From contig NZ_JYJK01000007.1 in NCBI RefSeq assembly GCF_003263785.1, forward strand, positions 62,001-126,000: a stretch of DNA of 64,000 bases, read 5' to 3'. The DNA is from Vibrio variabilis. Lineage in GTDB: Bacteria; Pseudomonadota; Gammaproteobacteria; Enterobacterales; Vibrionaceae. The translations under genes were made by a program, and so were the position numbers. The notes under the pieces were generated by a model that made no database searches, had not been told where the DNA came from, and worked only from the letters and a program-made list of their open reading frames with translations. Each line of letters begins with the position of its first letter. Positions within the stretch are counted from its first letter, which is position 1. Positions 26,468 through 36,990 of this stretch are shown one piece after another.

Positions 26468-28528
26468 ATGCTGCTAACCGCCACTCCTACCGCCGAAATC
26501 TTTACTCAACACGAGTTCCGAACCATTGAATTGCAACCGCATTGTCTAGTGCTGCATTCTGTTCGAGCGGAGGTACGAATACCTTTCTGTGAATGGAGCG
26601 GCAAACTCAGCGTGAAGCGCGGCCTGATTTGGTCTTCAATTACCGTTCATGCCCATGAGAGTGATGATAAACAGGTGTGTTGGGTCGTACAAGGTCTGCC
26701 ATGGCAGGAAGCGCAGCGTTTTGCCAAGCAAGCCGTCACGGTTTACCAAAACTGGCATCGAGAACAAAGTGCCATGCTTAAAACCTACTTACCAAAGTGG
26801 GAGCAGGAGTTGACGAGATTGCGTACGCTGCCTCAGTTCTTACCGCATTCGATGATGACAGCATGGGTAGATGAGGTAAACAGTCAGTTTCTAGAGATGA
26901 ACATGTCTATCTCGGAAGCAATGCGTACTATGCCGAATCGAATTCAAAAGCTATTACCATGGCTAGATGAAACGCAGCAAGCACTGGAAGAGCGCAATAC
27001 CCAATGGCTAGTTGATGAGCGTGAAAACTGGCAGGTGCTTTTTACTCAGTCAGAATCGTCGCCAATGAACGACTCGCAGCAAATGGCCGTTCTGCACAAC
27101 AATGATCAGAATTTGATTTTAGCAGGGGCTGGTTCAGGCAAAACCAGTGTGCTAATGGCAAGGGTTTCGTACTTGCTGCAAAGTCATTTAGCACAACCAG
27201 AGCAGATACTTCTTGTTGCTTTTGGCCGTGATGCTGCCAACGAAATGCGTGAACGACTAGAGAGAAAGCTTGGCAAAACTGCCGATGATATCGCGGTACT
27301 GACTTTCCATCAGCTTGGTCTACAAATCCTCAAAGAGACAGAAATCCAACCGCCGAAGCTTACGCCGCTCGCTACAGAGTCAGCACAGAAAAACGGTTGG
27401 TGTATTGACTGGCTGAAAAAACATTGGATGACGCCCACCAACTTCAAGCGTTGGCAAAAGCACCTATCTAAATGGCCTATTGCTTACCTAAAAGGCGATG
27501 AAGAGCTTGGCAGTCAGAGCGAAAACCCTAAGTTAATCGCATGGCTTGAGCAGCAGCTCGATCAACTGATCGCAACAGGGCTGAGCAAAAAAGCGATTCA
27601 AGAGCGACTCATCGATGATGCCGAATACACGCGCTTAAACAGTGAGTTAGCCTTGTGCTGGCCTTGCTATCAAGCTTGGCAAAAGATGCTCAAAGACAAC
27701 GATCAGATCGACTTTACCTCGATGATCACCAATGCCACTAAGCGAGTGACGTCGAAAAAGTTCACCTCACCATGGAAGTTCATCATGGTCGATGAGTACC
27801 AGGATATCTCACCGGATCGACTGGCTCTAGTGCAATCTTTGTGTGAGCAGCAAGATAACAAAGCCTCGCTGTTTGCGGTTGGGGATGATTGGCAGTCAAT
27901 TTATCAGTTTACTGGCTCCGATGTGGATTTGACCACCGAGTTTAGTGACCGTTTCCCTCATTCATCGGTACATTTACTCGATACGACTTATCGCTTTAGT
28001 GACAAACTCAGTGCAGTGGCGTCAGATTTTATTCAGGCTAACCCAGCGCAAATCAGGAAAGAGATAAAAAGCCACAAAGCGGTGAAGCAAAAAGCGGTAG
28101 TGATTGAACACGGTAATCGAGTGGAGAAGATCCTCGATGATATCAACAGCAAGGCAAAGAGTGCTAAATCGGTGCTACTGCTTGGTCGTAATCATTATCA
28201 TAAACCAGAGCTCTTTAGCGATTGGCAGAAGCGGTTTATTAATCTGTCATTAGAGTTTATGACCTGTCATTCGAGTAAAGGTAAAGAAGCCGACTTTGTT
28301 ATTATTGTGAATGCCGATGAAGGGCAGTTCCCTGCTAAGCGCAAGTTTATCCATTTAAGTGATGCGCTAACGAAAGGCTCGGATGACTATCCTTACGCAG
28401 AAGAACGGCGCTTGTTTTACGTGGCGATGACCCGTGCGAAAAGTCGTGTGTGGATAACCTATCAATCGACTCCGTCACCATTTGTTAGAGAGCTTATGGA
28501 TCATGAGTTAGTCATGGTGAAAAAATAA
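26468..28528 (+). CDS. helD: DNA helicase IV
   Basis: A 686-residue superfamily-1 3'-5' helicase, the same length as E. coli HelD (684). The N-terminal 200 residues are the family's own domain. Motifs run in order: ILAGAGSGKTS (Walker A), VAFGRDAANEM, FHQLG, VDEYQDIS (Walker B), GDDWQSIYQF, DTTYRF, CHSSKGKEAD and YVAMTRAK. It unwinds DNA in repair or recombination. ATG 26468 opens the frame. A LysR regulator gene follows after a few bases and may be co-transcribed. Confidence 0.93.
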   Translation: MLLTATPTAEIFTQHEFRTIELQPHCLVLHSVRAEVRIPFCEWSGKLSVKRGLIWSSITVHAHESDDKQVCWVVQGLPWQEAQRFAKQAVTVYQNWHREQSAMLKTYLPKWEQELTRLRTLPQFLPHSMMTAWVDEVNSQFLEMNMSISEAMRTMPNRIQKLLPWLDETQQALEERNTQWLVDERENWQVLFTQSESSPMNDSQQMAVLHNNDQNLILAGAGSGKTSVLMARVSYLLQSHLAQPEQILLVAFGRDAANEMRERLERKLGKTADDIAVLTFHQLGLQILKETEIQPPKLTPLATESAQKNGWCIDWLKKHWMTPTNFKRWQKHLSKWPIAYLKGDEELGSQSENPKLIAWLEQQLDQLIATGLSKKAIQERLIDDAEYTRLNSELALCWPCYQAWQKMLKDNDQIDFTSMITNATKRVTSKKFTSPWKFIMVDEYQDISPDRLALVQSLCEQQDNKASLFAVGDDWQSIYQFTGSDVDLTTEFSDRFPHSSVHLLDTTYRFSDKLSAVASDFIQANPAQIRKEIKSHKAVKQKAVVIEHGNRVEKILDDINSKAKSAKSVLLLGRNHYHKPELFSDWQKRFINLSLEFMTCHSSKGKEADFVIIVNADEGQFPAKRKFIHLSDALTKGSDDYPYAEERRLFYVAMTRAKSRVWITYQSTPSPFVRELMDHELVMVKK

Positions 28529-28546
28529 CTTTGTGGATTATTGGCT

Positions 28547-29440
28547 ATGAACATTGATTATCTACGTTTATTCATTCGTCTAGCGAGTACCCATAACATC
28601 AGTCAGGCAGGGCAAGAGCTTGGCTTGTCGCCTGCCGTGGCGAGTGCCCATATCAATAAACTTGAGGAAAGTGTCGGTGCAAGGCTAGTACATCGCACCA
28701 CTCGAAAAGTATCCCTAACGCAAGAGGGGGAGGCGTTTTTACCTCATGCAGAAAATGTCGTTGATAGTGTTGAACTCGCCAAAGCTTCTATTGGCGGGCA
28801 GGGGGCATTAGCGTCCGGCACGTTGCGAGTGACAGCACCTTCGTCTTTTGGACGTATGCATTTACTGCCAGCTATGAACGCATTTATGGAGCAAAATCCA
28901 GAGCTTTCAGTCGACCTACGCTTTTCTGATTCGATTGTTGATTTGGTGGATGGCGGTTTTGATGTCGCCATTCGCAACGCCGAACTAAAAGACTCGAGTT
29001 TGATTGCCAAAAAATTAGCACCAGACCATCGTATCATCTGTGCTTCACCCGATTACCTGGCTAAATATGGAACGCCCGATTCGCCGCAGGCTTTAAAAGA
29101 TCATCAGTGCATTAGAATTACTGGTATCGACCATTGGGATTTCAAAACGGCGAATGGTGACATCAGCATTAAAATCACGGGCAAAATTCGTTCAGATAAT
29201 GGCGATGCGATACGTGAGCTTTGTATGGCAGGTCATGGTATTACAATGAGCAGCACATGGAGTGTGTATCAGCAAATAAAAAGTGGGGAGCTGGTGGAGA
29301 TTTTACAGCAAACCCCGTACCAATCGGATACCGCTATTTGGGTGTTGTACCCAAGTTCAAGGCTCGTTGCCCCGAAAGTTCGAGCCTTTATTGATTTCTT
29401 TAGTGACTACTTTGGTACGCCCCCATACTGGGATTTATGA
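28547..29440 (+). CDS. LysR-family transcriptional regulator
   Basis: A 297-residue LysR regulator. The winged helix-turn-helix covers about 1-60 (SQAGQELGLSPAVASAHINKLEE, with ARLVHRTTRKVSLT), followed by the two-lobed effector domain with RVTAPSSFGRMHL. I place the start at ATG 28547, just past a TTG that opens the frame. Target genes cannot be told: the nearest gene, the SDR, converges on it instead of diverging. It may follow helD on the same transcript. Confidence 0.85.
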   Translation: MNIDYLRLFIRLASTHNISQAGQELGLSPAVASAHINKLEESVGARLVHRTTRKVSLTQEGEAFLPHAENVVDSVELAKASIGGQGALASGTLRVTAPSSFGRMHLLPAMNAFMEQNPELSVDLRFSDSIVDLVDGGFDVAIRNAELKDSSLIAKKLAPDHRIICASPDYLAKYGTPDSPQALKDHQCIRITGIDHWDFKTANGDISIKITGKIRSDNGDAIRELCMAGHGITMSSTWSVYQQIKSGELVEILQQTPYQSDTAIWVLYPSSRLVAPKVRAFIDFFSDYFGTPPYWDL

Positions 29441-29464
29441 TACAAACCCACTTTGTTTACTTTA

Positions 29465-30256
29465 TCAAAGGTACTGATCAAGTGCAGACATGACAGCCGC
29501 TACCTTGGTGGTGTTCTGAGCATCGCTGTGCGGCTTAGCAAACTGGCCGATGTCGTTATCAAAATAGAGACCGCTGGCGTTGGCAAACTCATCCGACAGT
29601 GCAGCTCTCACAAGAATGTCAGCACCAATATTGAGATCGTTACCGGCGACGCCATATGCCTCTTTAACCATTTTGCTGGCCAAGAAGGAAGCAGGGTTTA
29701 CAGCAACAAACACTGGCCCGTTTGGGTACTCAGCCGCCAAGGCCTGCGTCCACATTGTAATCGCCAGTTTTGATTGTGCATACGCGCCATTGTCAGAGAG
29801 CACCGGGCGGCCAACCATTGCTTGAACATCAACAGGTGCTTGAGCCGCGGATGATAAGTTCACTACGCGGCCATTACTGTTTAATAGTGGCAGTAACTGA
29901 CGAGTCAGAATGTATGGGGCGATGGTATTGACCGCAAAACGTACATCTAGGCCGTCTTTTGTCAGAGCGTTCGGTGTAGCAAAAACGCCGGCGTTGTTGA
30001 TAATCACATCGAGCTTACCGTGCATCTCTGAAACTTGAGTGGCCAGTTGGCTTACCTCGCTCAGGACAGATAGGTCAGCGACATAGCTTTCAATCTTGGC
30101 ATTGCGATTTAACGCTGCAACTTCTTCTACCGCGGCATTGAGTTTCGCTTCATTGCGCCCATGCATTAGGATGTGGTGACCCTGTAGAGCAAGCTTTTTT
30201 GCAGTTTCTAGGCCAATACCATCTGTCGCTCCAGTCAATAAAAGTGTTTTTTGCAT
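29465..30256 (-). CDS. Short-chain dehydrogenase/reductase
   Basis: A 263-residue SDR. The cofactor site TGATDGIG, the NNAG block (IINNAGVF), Ser in NLSSAAQ and the catalytic YAQSK are all present. The Arg in MHGRN after the second strand favours NADP(H). ATG 30256 has AGGAG 9 bases in front, better than the upstream ATG at 30283. The substrate is unknown. It converges on the LysR gene with a 24-base gap. Confidence 0.88.
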   Translation of the reverse strand: MQKTLLLTGATDGIGLETAKKLALQGHHILMHGRNEAKLNAAVEEVAALNRNAKIESYVADLSVLSEVSQLATQVSEMHGKLDVIINNAGVFATPNALTKDGLDVRFAVNTIAPYILTRQLLPLLNSNGRVVNLSSAAQAPVDVQAMVGRPVLSDNGAYAQSKLAITMWTQALAAEYPNGPVFVAVNPASFLASKMVKEAYGVAGNDLNIGADILVRAALSDEFANASGLYFDNDIGQFAKPHSDAQNTTKVAAVMSALDQYL

Positions 30257-30363
30257 GGGGTTAGTCTCCTGATGAGTGAACATCTATAGGTTAGGCGATA
30301 AGAGGTTTCTCACCAAGAAGCGAGAATAGTAAACAGTTTTTAGATTTTGTTGATAATAAGAAA

Positions 30364-30388
30364 AAGCCTTTGCGCTGGGCAAAGGCTT
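30364..30388 (-). terminator. Terminator of chemoreceptor gene
   Basis: A 10-base-pair stem AAGCCTTTGC/GCAAAGGCTT with a 5-base loop; on the minus strand it is followed by TTTTTCTTATT. Confidence 0.88.
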
Positions 30389-30417
30389 GGTAAGGGTAAT
30401 CTGTGTTTGAGTTAGGA

Positions 30418-32163
30418 CTAGATTTTGTAGCTCGATACCACATCATCCATATGTTGAGTTTGCCCCGAGACTTTTTGAACCTCTTCAATACAGGCATTGG
30501 CGTTGTTCATATTGTCAGTGGAGATCTCATTCAGTTCAGTAATCGACTCGCCAACCTGGTTCATAACAATGCCTTGTTCTTCAATGGCTGCAGCGATTTG
30601 CTCTGAGTTTGCTTGAATTTCAGACATATCAGTAGAAATCTGTTGTAGTGCTGTATCTAACTTGGCAGAGGCGGATAATGTAGCTGCACCTTGAGTATTG
30701 CACTGCTCAATATCATCAACCACTGTGGTCATTTGAGATTGAATGGCGGTCACCAAATTGGTGATTTCTTCGGTAGATTGGTGAGTTCGGCTTGCCAATG
30801 CTCGAACTTCATCAGCAACCACGGCAAAACCACGACCTTGCTCACCCGCACGCGCCGCTTCAATGGCGGCATTCAGTGCCAAGAGGTTGGTTTGTTCTGC
30901 AATATCTTGAATGATATGCACCGCACCACCAATTTTGCCTACGTGGTCACTCAATGAGCGAATTTCATCATTGCTTTCAGCGAGTACGGCAGACAGTGAT
31001 TGAATATTGCTCACCGTGTCATCAACAAAGGTACGGCTTTGCTGAGAGTTGTCCGCAGCCTGGTTAACCACATCGGCTGCTTTATGTGTGGTTTGAGAGA
31101 TCTCATCAATAGTGGTCACCATTTGCTGAACGGCAGCCGCCATTGAATTGGTGTGATCGCTCTGGCTGTGGAACTGTTCAACCACATGTTGAAGCTCGGA
31201 GCTCATGTTGCTGCTGCTGTGTTTCAGTTGGCTAGATTGCTGCTGCGTATCGGCAACCAGCGCTCTGAAACTATCGAGTAGGCTATTGACCGCGCGACCA
31301 ATCGAAGCGATCTCATTTTTGCCCTCTGATGGCACATGCAGTGTCAGATCGTTAGAGCGAGCGATGGTGGAAATATTGGTTTGCAATGCATCAACATCAC
31401 GACTGATAGAGCGAAGGATAACGCCTATTAAAGCGACGATCGCCAAGATAAGTCCGCCGGAGATGACCCATTTGATTGTCGTTAGACTCGCTATTGCTTG
31501 ATCCAACGCGTTGTGAACGGTTTGATTAAAGGCTTTGAAATCGGATTCAATACTGTGAGAGCGGCTACGGGTCTCACCTAATAAACCTTGGTCGTATCTA
31601 TAACCAATGATGGAGCGTTGCGTTAACACCTCCTGGCCTAGTCGATCTAGCGTCGCGATGCCACTTTTGTCAAAAGTGATATCAGAACCCGTAAGCACCG
31701 CTTTTTCTAGTTCGACAAGAGATAGTGTCAGATTGTTACGCTGCTGCTTCTCTAGCTCGAGCTTGAACTGCTCCAAGATTCCGTCATTCGGTGTTAGGCC
31801 AAGTGCTTTATAAGCCTCGACCAGGTTGGTAAATGCGCTACGATATTCTGCCAATTCGCTATCAAGTTGATTCGGTAGCGGAACGTTAGACGCTTCAAGC
31901 ATTTGTTCTAACGCACGTTTCTGTTCAATGAATAATCCAGAATTTGTGTTGAATTTGTCTAAGTACTTTTCATCTTTACGGAGTAAGAAGTCTTTTTCGT
32001 TGCGGCGAAGGTTAAGAAGCGTGACTTCTAGTTGCCCAAGTTGCGTAACAGCATTGGAAAGGTTGTCGGTAGTTCGGGCGAAGTAGGTACTGGTTCCCAG
32101 TACAGCGAGTATCGCCAATAGTGACAGCGATCCTAAGAGTAGAAGTTGATGCTTAATCTTCAT
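30418..32163 (-). CDS. Methyl-accepting chemotaxis protein (HBM-type sensor)
   Basis: A 581-residue chemoreceptor. Transmembrane helix 1 is at about 8-28 and helix 2 at about 235-255 ([17 protein letters not shown]). Between them is an all-helical periplasmic domain containing [11 protein letters not shown], the signature of helical bimodular sensors. A HAMP domain and a long signalling coiled coil follow, with the conserved tip [18 protein letters not shown] and [10 protein letters not shown]. There is no C-terminal CheR-docking pentapeptide. The ligand is unknown; other HBM receptors sense organic acids. Confidence 0.92.
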   Translation of the reverse strand: MKIKHQLLLLGSLSLLAILAVLGTSTYFARTTDNLSNAVTQLGQLEVTLLNLRRNEKDFLLRKDEKYLDKFNTNSGLFIEQKRALEQMLEASNVPLPNQLDSELAEYRSAFTNLVEAYKALGLTPNDGILEQFKLELEKQQRNNLTLSLVELEKAVLTGSDITFDKSGIATLDRLGQEVLTQRSIIGYRYDQGLLGETRSRSHSIESDFKAFNQTVHNALDQAIASLTTIKWVISGGLILAIVALIGVILRSISRDVDALQTNISTIARSNDLTLHVPSEGKNEIASIGRAVNSLLDSFRALVADTQQQSSQLKHSSSNMSSELQHVVEQFHSQSDHTNSMAAAVQQMVTTIDEISQTTHKAADVVNQAADNSQQSRTFVDDTVSNIQSLSAVLAESNDEIRSLSDHVGKIGGAVHIIQDIAEQTNLLALNAAIEAARAGEQGRGFAVVADEVRALASRTHQSTEEITNLVTAIQSQMTTVVDDIEQCNTQGAATLSASAKLDTALQQISTDMSEIQANSEQIAAAIEEQGIVMNQVGESITELNEISTDNMNNANACIEEVQKVSGQTQHMDDVVSSYKI

Positions 32164-32452
32164 AGTGAGCCTTAACTAATGATTTATCCGTATTGAAACG
32201 CCGTGACTGAAGAGGGATCAGTAGACGCAAAGTTTTGTTATTATCTGAACTCGGAGCCTTTCGGGTGCGCAATATAGCAAGTTATTGATTTTTAGTCTTC
32301 ATTTGCAATAGCAAGAAAAAGAAATGGAATCGAGTGCATATAATTCGACCTGATAGAACCGTTTGTTGATATTTATATCGGTAATGGTACGCCGTTCTTT
32401 AGCGAACGGTGTAGGCTTTAGCGCACAAAAATGAACATTAGAGGTTAACGTC

Positions 32453-33046
32453 TTGTTACAGCTAGAAAAATACGACGCAATTATTTTTGATATGGATGGT
32501 ACGCTTTTGGATACCATGCCGAACCACGTAAAAGCATGGGAGTTAACTGCTGAACACTTTGAATTTCCATTTGATCGCGCTTGGCTGCATTCGCTTGGTG
32601 GGATGCCGAGTTATAAGATTGCGGGTGAGGTGAACCAGCGATACGATCTGAGTTTGGATCAGCAAACTGTGTCGTCCTTCAAAATGGCGACGTTTGCAAC
32701 ATTGCCATTTCATGGTGCTCCAATTATGCATACTTACGAAGTATTTAAGCAATATCAAGGCCAGAAGCCTATGGCGATTGGTACAGGCAGCCAGCGAGAC
32801 TCTGCAATAAAGTTGCTTACTGAAGCAGGTGTGTTGGAGGCGTTCGACTGTGTCGTTTCTGCAACCGAGGTAACTAGCCACAAACCGAATCCAGACACCT
32901 TTTTGATGGCAGCGGAGAAAATGGGCAAGCAAGCCTCACGCTGCGTTGTTTTTGAAGACACGAAACTGGGGCTGCAAGCTGCCCACGCGGCAGGCATGGA
33001 TTGCTATCTAGTCACTGAAACCGACTTTGAGTTTTACCCTGTTTAA
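32453..33046 (+). CDS. yqaB: HAD phosphatase, YqaB-like (sugar phosphatase)
   Basis: A 197-residue HAD hydrolase of the beta-phosphoglucomutase-like group. Motif I is FDMDGTLLDT (nucleophile and acid Asp), motif II IGTGSQ, motif III HKPNPDTF (Lys), and motif IV VVFEDTKLG. It aligns well with E. coli YqaB, a fructose-1-phosphate phosphatase. The start is TTG at 32453, with AGAGGT 7 bases in front; no in-frame ATG precedes motif I closely. An inverted repeat (CCGTTC...GAACGG) at 32391-32408 lies in its leader. Confidence 0.85.
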   Translation: MLQLEKYDAIIFDMDGTLLDTMPNHVKAWELTAEHFEFPFDRAWLHSLGGMPSYKIAGEVNQRYDLSLDQQTVSSFKMATFATLPFHGAPIMHTYEVFKQYQGQKPMAIGTGSQRDSAIKLLTEAGVLEAFDCVVSATEVTSHKPNPDTFLMAAEKMGKQASRCVVFEDTKLGLQAAHAAGMDCYLVTETDFEFYPV

Positions 33047-33052
33047 AAAAAA

Positions 33053-33080
33053 GCCCTACCAATGAGGATAGGGCGTTTTG
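33053..33080. terminator. Terminator between yqaB and the FKBP gene
   Basis: Stem GCCCTACC with GG(A)TAGGGC, one bulge, flanked by an A-run on one side and GTTTTG on the other, so usable from both directions. Confidence 0.75.
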
Positions 33081-33116
33081 TTAGAGTATTTCTAACTCTA
33101 TCATTAGACAGCGAGT

Positions 33117-33590
33117 TTATTGAATCTCAAGCAACTCAACATCAAAAATCAATACTGCTGAAGGGGGAATTGGGCCGCTACCACCTTTGCCGTAACCTAG
33201 GGTACTAGGAATGTATAGACGGAACTTGTCGCCTTCAGACATGTATTGCAACCCTTCTTGCCAGCCTTTAATCACTTGGTTAAGACCAAAGCTGATTGGA
33301 GCGCCGCGATCAACAGAGCTATCAAAAACGGTGCCATCGATGAGTGTCCCGTGATAGTGGACTTTTACTTTACTCTTAGCTGTTGGGGTTTCCGTGTTCT
33401 CACCTTTATGAAGGATTTCATATTGAAGGCCACTTTCGGTGCTGATCACACCTTCTTTTTTAGCATTTTCTAGCAAAAACGCCTGACCTTGTTGGAAGTT
33501 CTCTTCACCCGCTTTGCTGTTGCTCCAAGTGCGATAAATCATGAAGGCTGCCAGCAGCAGAACGATGACCGGGATAAGGATTTTAGACAC
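33117..33590 (-). CDS. Membrane-anchored FKBP-type peptidyl-prolyl isomerase
   Basis: A 157-residue protein with an uncleaved N-terminal anchor (ILIPVIVLLLAAFMIY) and a periplasmic FKBP domain (about 60-157). Typical FKBP blocks are VKVHYHGTLIDGTVFDSS, VIKGWQEGL and IPSTLGYG, with IPPSAVLIFDVELL at the end. It should catalyse prolyl isomerisation of envelope proteins. It follows the DsbA-like lipoprotein gene by only 11 bases, so the two form a protein-folding pair in one operon. Confidence 0.9.
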   Translation of the reverse strand: MSKILIPVIVLLLAAFMIYRTWSNSKAGEENFQQGQAFLLENAKKEGVISTESGLQYEILHKGENTETPTAKSKVKVHYHGTLIDGTVFDSSVDRGAPISFGLNQVIKGWQEGLQYMSEGDKFRLYIPSTLGYGKGGSGPIPPSAVLIFDVELLEIQ

Positions 33591-33601
33591 AATCTTTCCT
33601 T

Positions 33602-34225
33602 TTATTTTGTTTTTAAGAAATTAATGGTTTCGGCAATTTCATCGATACCCTGATGACCAGAGACCATGACTTCATATTTGCCGTTGACAATGAAGGTTGG
33701 GACCGCATTAATTTGCGCTTCAATTGAGACTGACTCAGCCACTTCAAGGTAGCGGAACAACTGCTCCTGTTGAGCTTTATCGAGTTCGTACGGGCTTACC
33801 ATGTCGCGAGAGTGGAAAATACGGTCAAGTTCCGCTTTCTTTGCTTCGCCATCTAGATCACGGTCTTGAACCAAAGCGAAAAGGTTATCTTTCATATCTG
33901 CCGGCACGATACCGTTTTCTGACTGCATTACAGCAGTGTAGAAAATCATCGCGGCAATTTTAGCACTGTCATTGAACATCACGTGCAGTTTGCCAAGCTT
34001 CTCACCTGTCTGTTCTTCTAGAGCGGGTAACATAGGCTCTAGGTTACGACAGTGGCCGCAACTTAAAGAGAAGATCTCAGTGACTTGTGGAAGGCGGTAA
34101 GTTGATAAGTTGGTGTCCAGTGTACGATATTGTTTGCCTTCAACTGGGGTAGATGACTCGCTGCATGCAGCAACAGCTACAACCAGCGCTAATATAGAGA
34201 ATGACTTAGAAAGTGTTTTTAACAT
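33602..34225 (-). CDS. DsbA-like thiol:disulfide lipoprotein
   Basis: A 207-residue predicted lipoprotein (lipobox VAVAAC) with a thioredoxin/DsbA fold. The active site is SCGHCRNL and the cis-proline loop is AVPTFIV. DsbA enzymes insert disulfides in exported proteins; a CGHC site is somewhat different from the CPHC of classical DsbA. I take ATG 34225, giving a clean lipoprotein signal; an upstream ATG at 34282 would add 19 residues. The FKBP gene follows closely. Anchoring as a lipoprotein is less usual for this family. Confidence 0.85.
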   Translation of the reverse strand: MLKTLSKSFSILALVVAVAACSESSTPVEGKQYRTLDTNLSTYRLPQVTEIFSLSCGHCRNLEPMLPALEEQTGEKLGKLHVMFNDSAKIAAMIFYTAVMQSENGIVPADMKDNLFALVQDRDLDGEAKKAELDRIFHSRDMVSPYELDKAQQEQLFRYLEVAESVSIEAQINAVPTFIVNGKYEVMVSGHQGIDEIAETINFLKTK

Positions 34226-34369
34226 AATAATGCTTCTAAATGAATTTAACCCAACGAGTTTAACGTTGAATGAGTGAACCACACAAGAGGGGAAAAGACG
34301 AAAGATTTATTGTAAAGCTTTGAGTAAATCGGTCGATAAAAGATCACGTTCAAAAGTGAGGAGTGGGTG

Positions 34370-35008
34370 ATGTTGAAACTGAAAAAAATTGGAGCCGCTG
34401 CTGTAATGAGTGCTGCTGCGATCATTTTGTCAGGGTGCAGTTCGATGTCCGCTACCACAAGTAAAATGTTCCCAGCGATGCTAGAGACCGCGCCTCGTGG
34501 AGAAAGCGATGTTTTGCACGCCGACTGGGGGGAGACACAGACCATGTCGAGTGCAAAAGTCGGAGGCCCGAATGGCCAATATCGAACTCGGTCATGGGAT
34601 GAGCTAGAGACGTATTTGGTGAATCATGGGTTGGATTATGAATTGATCCCCGGTGATTATGTGATGATTCGCCTAAAGCAAAAAATCCATTTTAACACTG
34701 GTTCTGCCAATGTAGCAGATGGGTCTGTGGAGTGGCTGAGTCAACTCGCCAGTTTTTTATCAGATCAAAACGGAGTGGATGTTGTCATTGGTGGTCATAC
34801 TGACAATACGGGGACGGTGAAACTCAATGACTCCTTGGCAGATAAGCGAGCCGAGTCAGTAAAACGGGCATTGATTGGAAATAATGTGCCACAACAGATG
34901 ATCTACACCCGCGGCTACGGAGAATACGTTCCAGCTTGCACTAATTCCACTCAGTTTGGTAAAGCCTGTAATCGCCGAGTGGAGCTGACACTGATCGTCG
35001 CTCAATAA
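34370..35008 (+). CDS. OmpA-family lipoprotein
   Basis: A 212-residue outer-membrane lipoprotein with lipobox ILSGC. The C-terminal OmpA domain (about 95-212) binds peptidoglycan and shows FNTGSANV, VVIGGHTDNTG, LADKRAESVKRALI and the closing CNRRVELTL. The N-terminal 70 residues form an extra segment without a known motif. ATG 34370 follows GAGGAG at 6 bases. It is divergent from the DsbA-like gene and ends in a strong terminator. Confidence 0.88.
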   Translation: MLKLKKIGAAAVMSAAAIILSGCSSMSATTSKMFPAMLETAPRGESDVLHADWGETQTMSSAKVGGPNGQYRTRSWDELETYLVNHGLDYELIPGDYVMIRLKQKIHFNTGSANVADGSVEWLSQLASFLSDQNGVDVVIGGHTDNTGTVKLNDSLADKRAESVKRALIGNNVPQQMIYTRGYGEYVPACTNSTQFGKACNRRVELTLIVAQ

Positions 35009-35021
35009 TCTCGGTACATTA

Positions 35022-35050
35022 AAAAAGCGACGGAAACCCCGTCGCTTTTT
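35022..35050. terminator. Bidirectional terminator between OmpA lipoprotein and fhs
   Basis: A 12-base-pair stem AAAAAGCGACGG/CCGTCGCTTTTT with a 5-base loop, between two converging genes. Confidence 0.92.
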
Positions 35051-35076
35051 GGTGTCAGACTCTTACGAGCGGAGCG

Positions 35077-36823
35077 TTAACTCAATCCGATAATATTGCC
35101 ATCGTCATCAAGATCAAGGCTCATAAACGCGGGTTTGTCTGGAAGGCCAGGCATGGTCATGACATTACCACACAGCGCGTAAACAAAACCGGCACCTGCA
35201 CATAAGCGTAATTCACGAATCACAACATCAAAGCCGGTGGGTGCGCCTTTCACACTACCATCGGTGGTGATGGATAGCGGTGTTTTCGCTAAACAGACGG
35301 CAAGATTGTCAAAGCCATGCTTTTTGTATAGTTCAAGCTGTTGCTGCGCTTGGTAAGAAAGAGTGACACGTGCTGCGCCGTAGCCGACTTCACACACAGT
35401 CATTAACTTTTCTTCAATGGATTGCTCTGCGGTGTACAGTGGCTTAAAGTCCGCCTCTGTTGTACAGGCTTCAATCACTTTTTCAGCCAGAGCGATTGTT
35501 CCTTCACCACCTTTTGCAAAACCTTCGCTGATCGCCACGCTACAATTACTGTCGAGCGCTTCTACCCACTGTTTTAGTTGCTCAAGCTCTTGCTCGCTGT
35601 CTTGTGGGAAACGATTGATTGCAACGACAGATGGAACACCATATTTGGCAACGTTGTTGATGTGCCATTTCAGGTTTTCAAAGCCAGCCTCTAGCGCAGC
35701 GCTGTCTTCGCCATAAATGCTATCTGGGATTGGGGTTCCCGGCTTAAGGTCATATAGCCTGAATTCGCTTTTAGACCGCGTAGAGTCGCGACAATCACGG
35801 CACAATCTGGTTTTTTATCCGTCGCTGACGCTTTGATGTTACAGGCTTTCTCAAATCCCATATCAGAGCCAAAGCCGCCCTCTGTAACGGTAAAGTCACT
35901 CAGCTTTGTAGCAATACTGTCAGCAATGATTGAGGAGTTACCATGGGCGATGTTGGCAAATGGCCCCGCGTGGATAAGGGTTGGGACGCCTTCCAGTGTT
36001 TGCATCAGAGTTGGCTCAATCGCCTCTTTCATGCTTACGGCCATAGCACCTGCGACTTGTAAGTCTTCTGTCGTGATTGGCGTGCCGTCGATAGAGTACG
36101 CGACAACGATTTTGCCGATGCGTGCACGTAAATCTTTCAGATCTTTAGAAAGTGCTAAGATGGCCATCAACTCTGATGCAGCAGAGATATCAAAACCATC
36201 TTGGCGCTCGTAGCCATTAATAGTCTTGTTGATTTCGTTTTGACCCACTGTAACCATGCGTAGCGCACGGTCATTGTGGTCTACTACGCGTTTCCAAACC
36301 ACATTTTTGCTATCGATCTTTAATGCTTTTAGGCCCGTGCGGGTTTCAAATGCTTCAAAACCTTGACGCTGCTCGTGATAGATACGTGCGTCGATAGCAG
36401 CGGCTGCTAAATTGTGCGCCGCTGTGACTGCGTGAATGTCACCGGTTAAGTGAAGGTTTAGCTCTTCCATTGGGGCAACTTGCGAATAGCCTCCACCTGC
36501 AGCCCCCCTTTAACACCGAAAATCGGTCCCATAGAAGGTTGGCGGATACAAGCCATGACCGATTTGTTGAGCTTTTTTAGACCCTGAGACAAACCGATAG
36601 TTGTCACAGTTTTGCCTTCTCCAAGAGGAGTAGGGGTAATGGCTGTAACAACGATTAGCTTACCATCACGGTTGCCTTTGAGGCGAGAGACCGCGTCCAA
36701 AGTGACTTTCGCTTTGTGATAACCTTGCGGATGATATTCATGCTCAAGCAAGCCAGCTTGCTCGGCAATGTCAGAAATAGCGGAGAGTGACGTCGTACGA
36801 CAGATTTCGATATCGGAAAGCAT
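35077..36823 (-). pseudogene. fhs: Formate-tetrahydrofolate ligase, frame broken twice (near 36508 and 35762)
   Basis: This enzyme makes 10-formyl-tetrahydrofolate from formate, ATP and tetrahydrofolate. Three overlapping frames together cover the family: [21 protein letters not shown] (P-loop) and FGVKGG in the first, HLTGDIHAV and [19 protein letters not shown] ([16 protein letters not shown]) in the second, and [13 protein letters not shown] and MPGLPDKPA in the third. A missing G in a run of six G (about 36508) and one near 35762 explain both breaks. The span of 1747 bases plus two equals 583 codons, so the repaired protein has 582 residues, normal for Fhs. The gene is monocistronic. Confidence 0.9.
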
Positions 36824-36966
36824 TAACGGTCCTTAAAAGCCACAAAATTGTTGAGGAAAACGTTTGCGTCAGGATAATACTGGTTAAATATGCTTTGTAA
36901 AGCTAAATATTCAGCGGGCTGTACTAATATTAACCAGTTCCTCAATAGTTGTATGATTCAGAAACA

Positions 36967-36990
36967 AAAAAAGGGCCGAAGCCCTTTTTT
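36967..36990 (-). terminator. Terminator overlapping the gsk stop codon
   Basis: GGGC-CGAA-GCCC stem flanked by A- and T-runs (AAAAAAGGGC...GCCCTTTTTT). On the minus strand its first arm begins within the TAA of gsk at 36989, an unusually tight arrangement. Confidence 0.85.

Noticed and set aside
28744..29037. 97-codon frame opposite the LysR gene
   Set aside because: Antisense to a typical effector domain without independent support.
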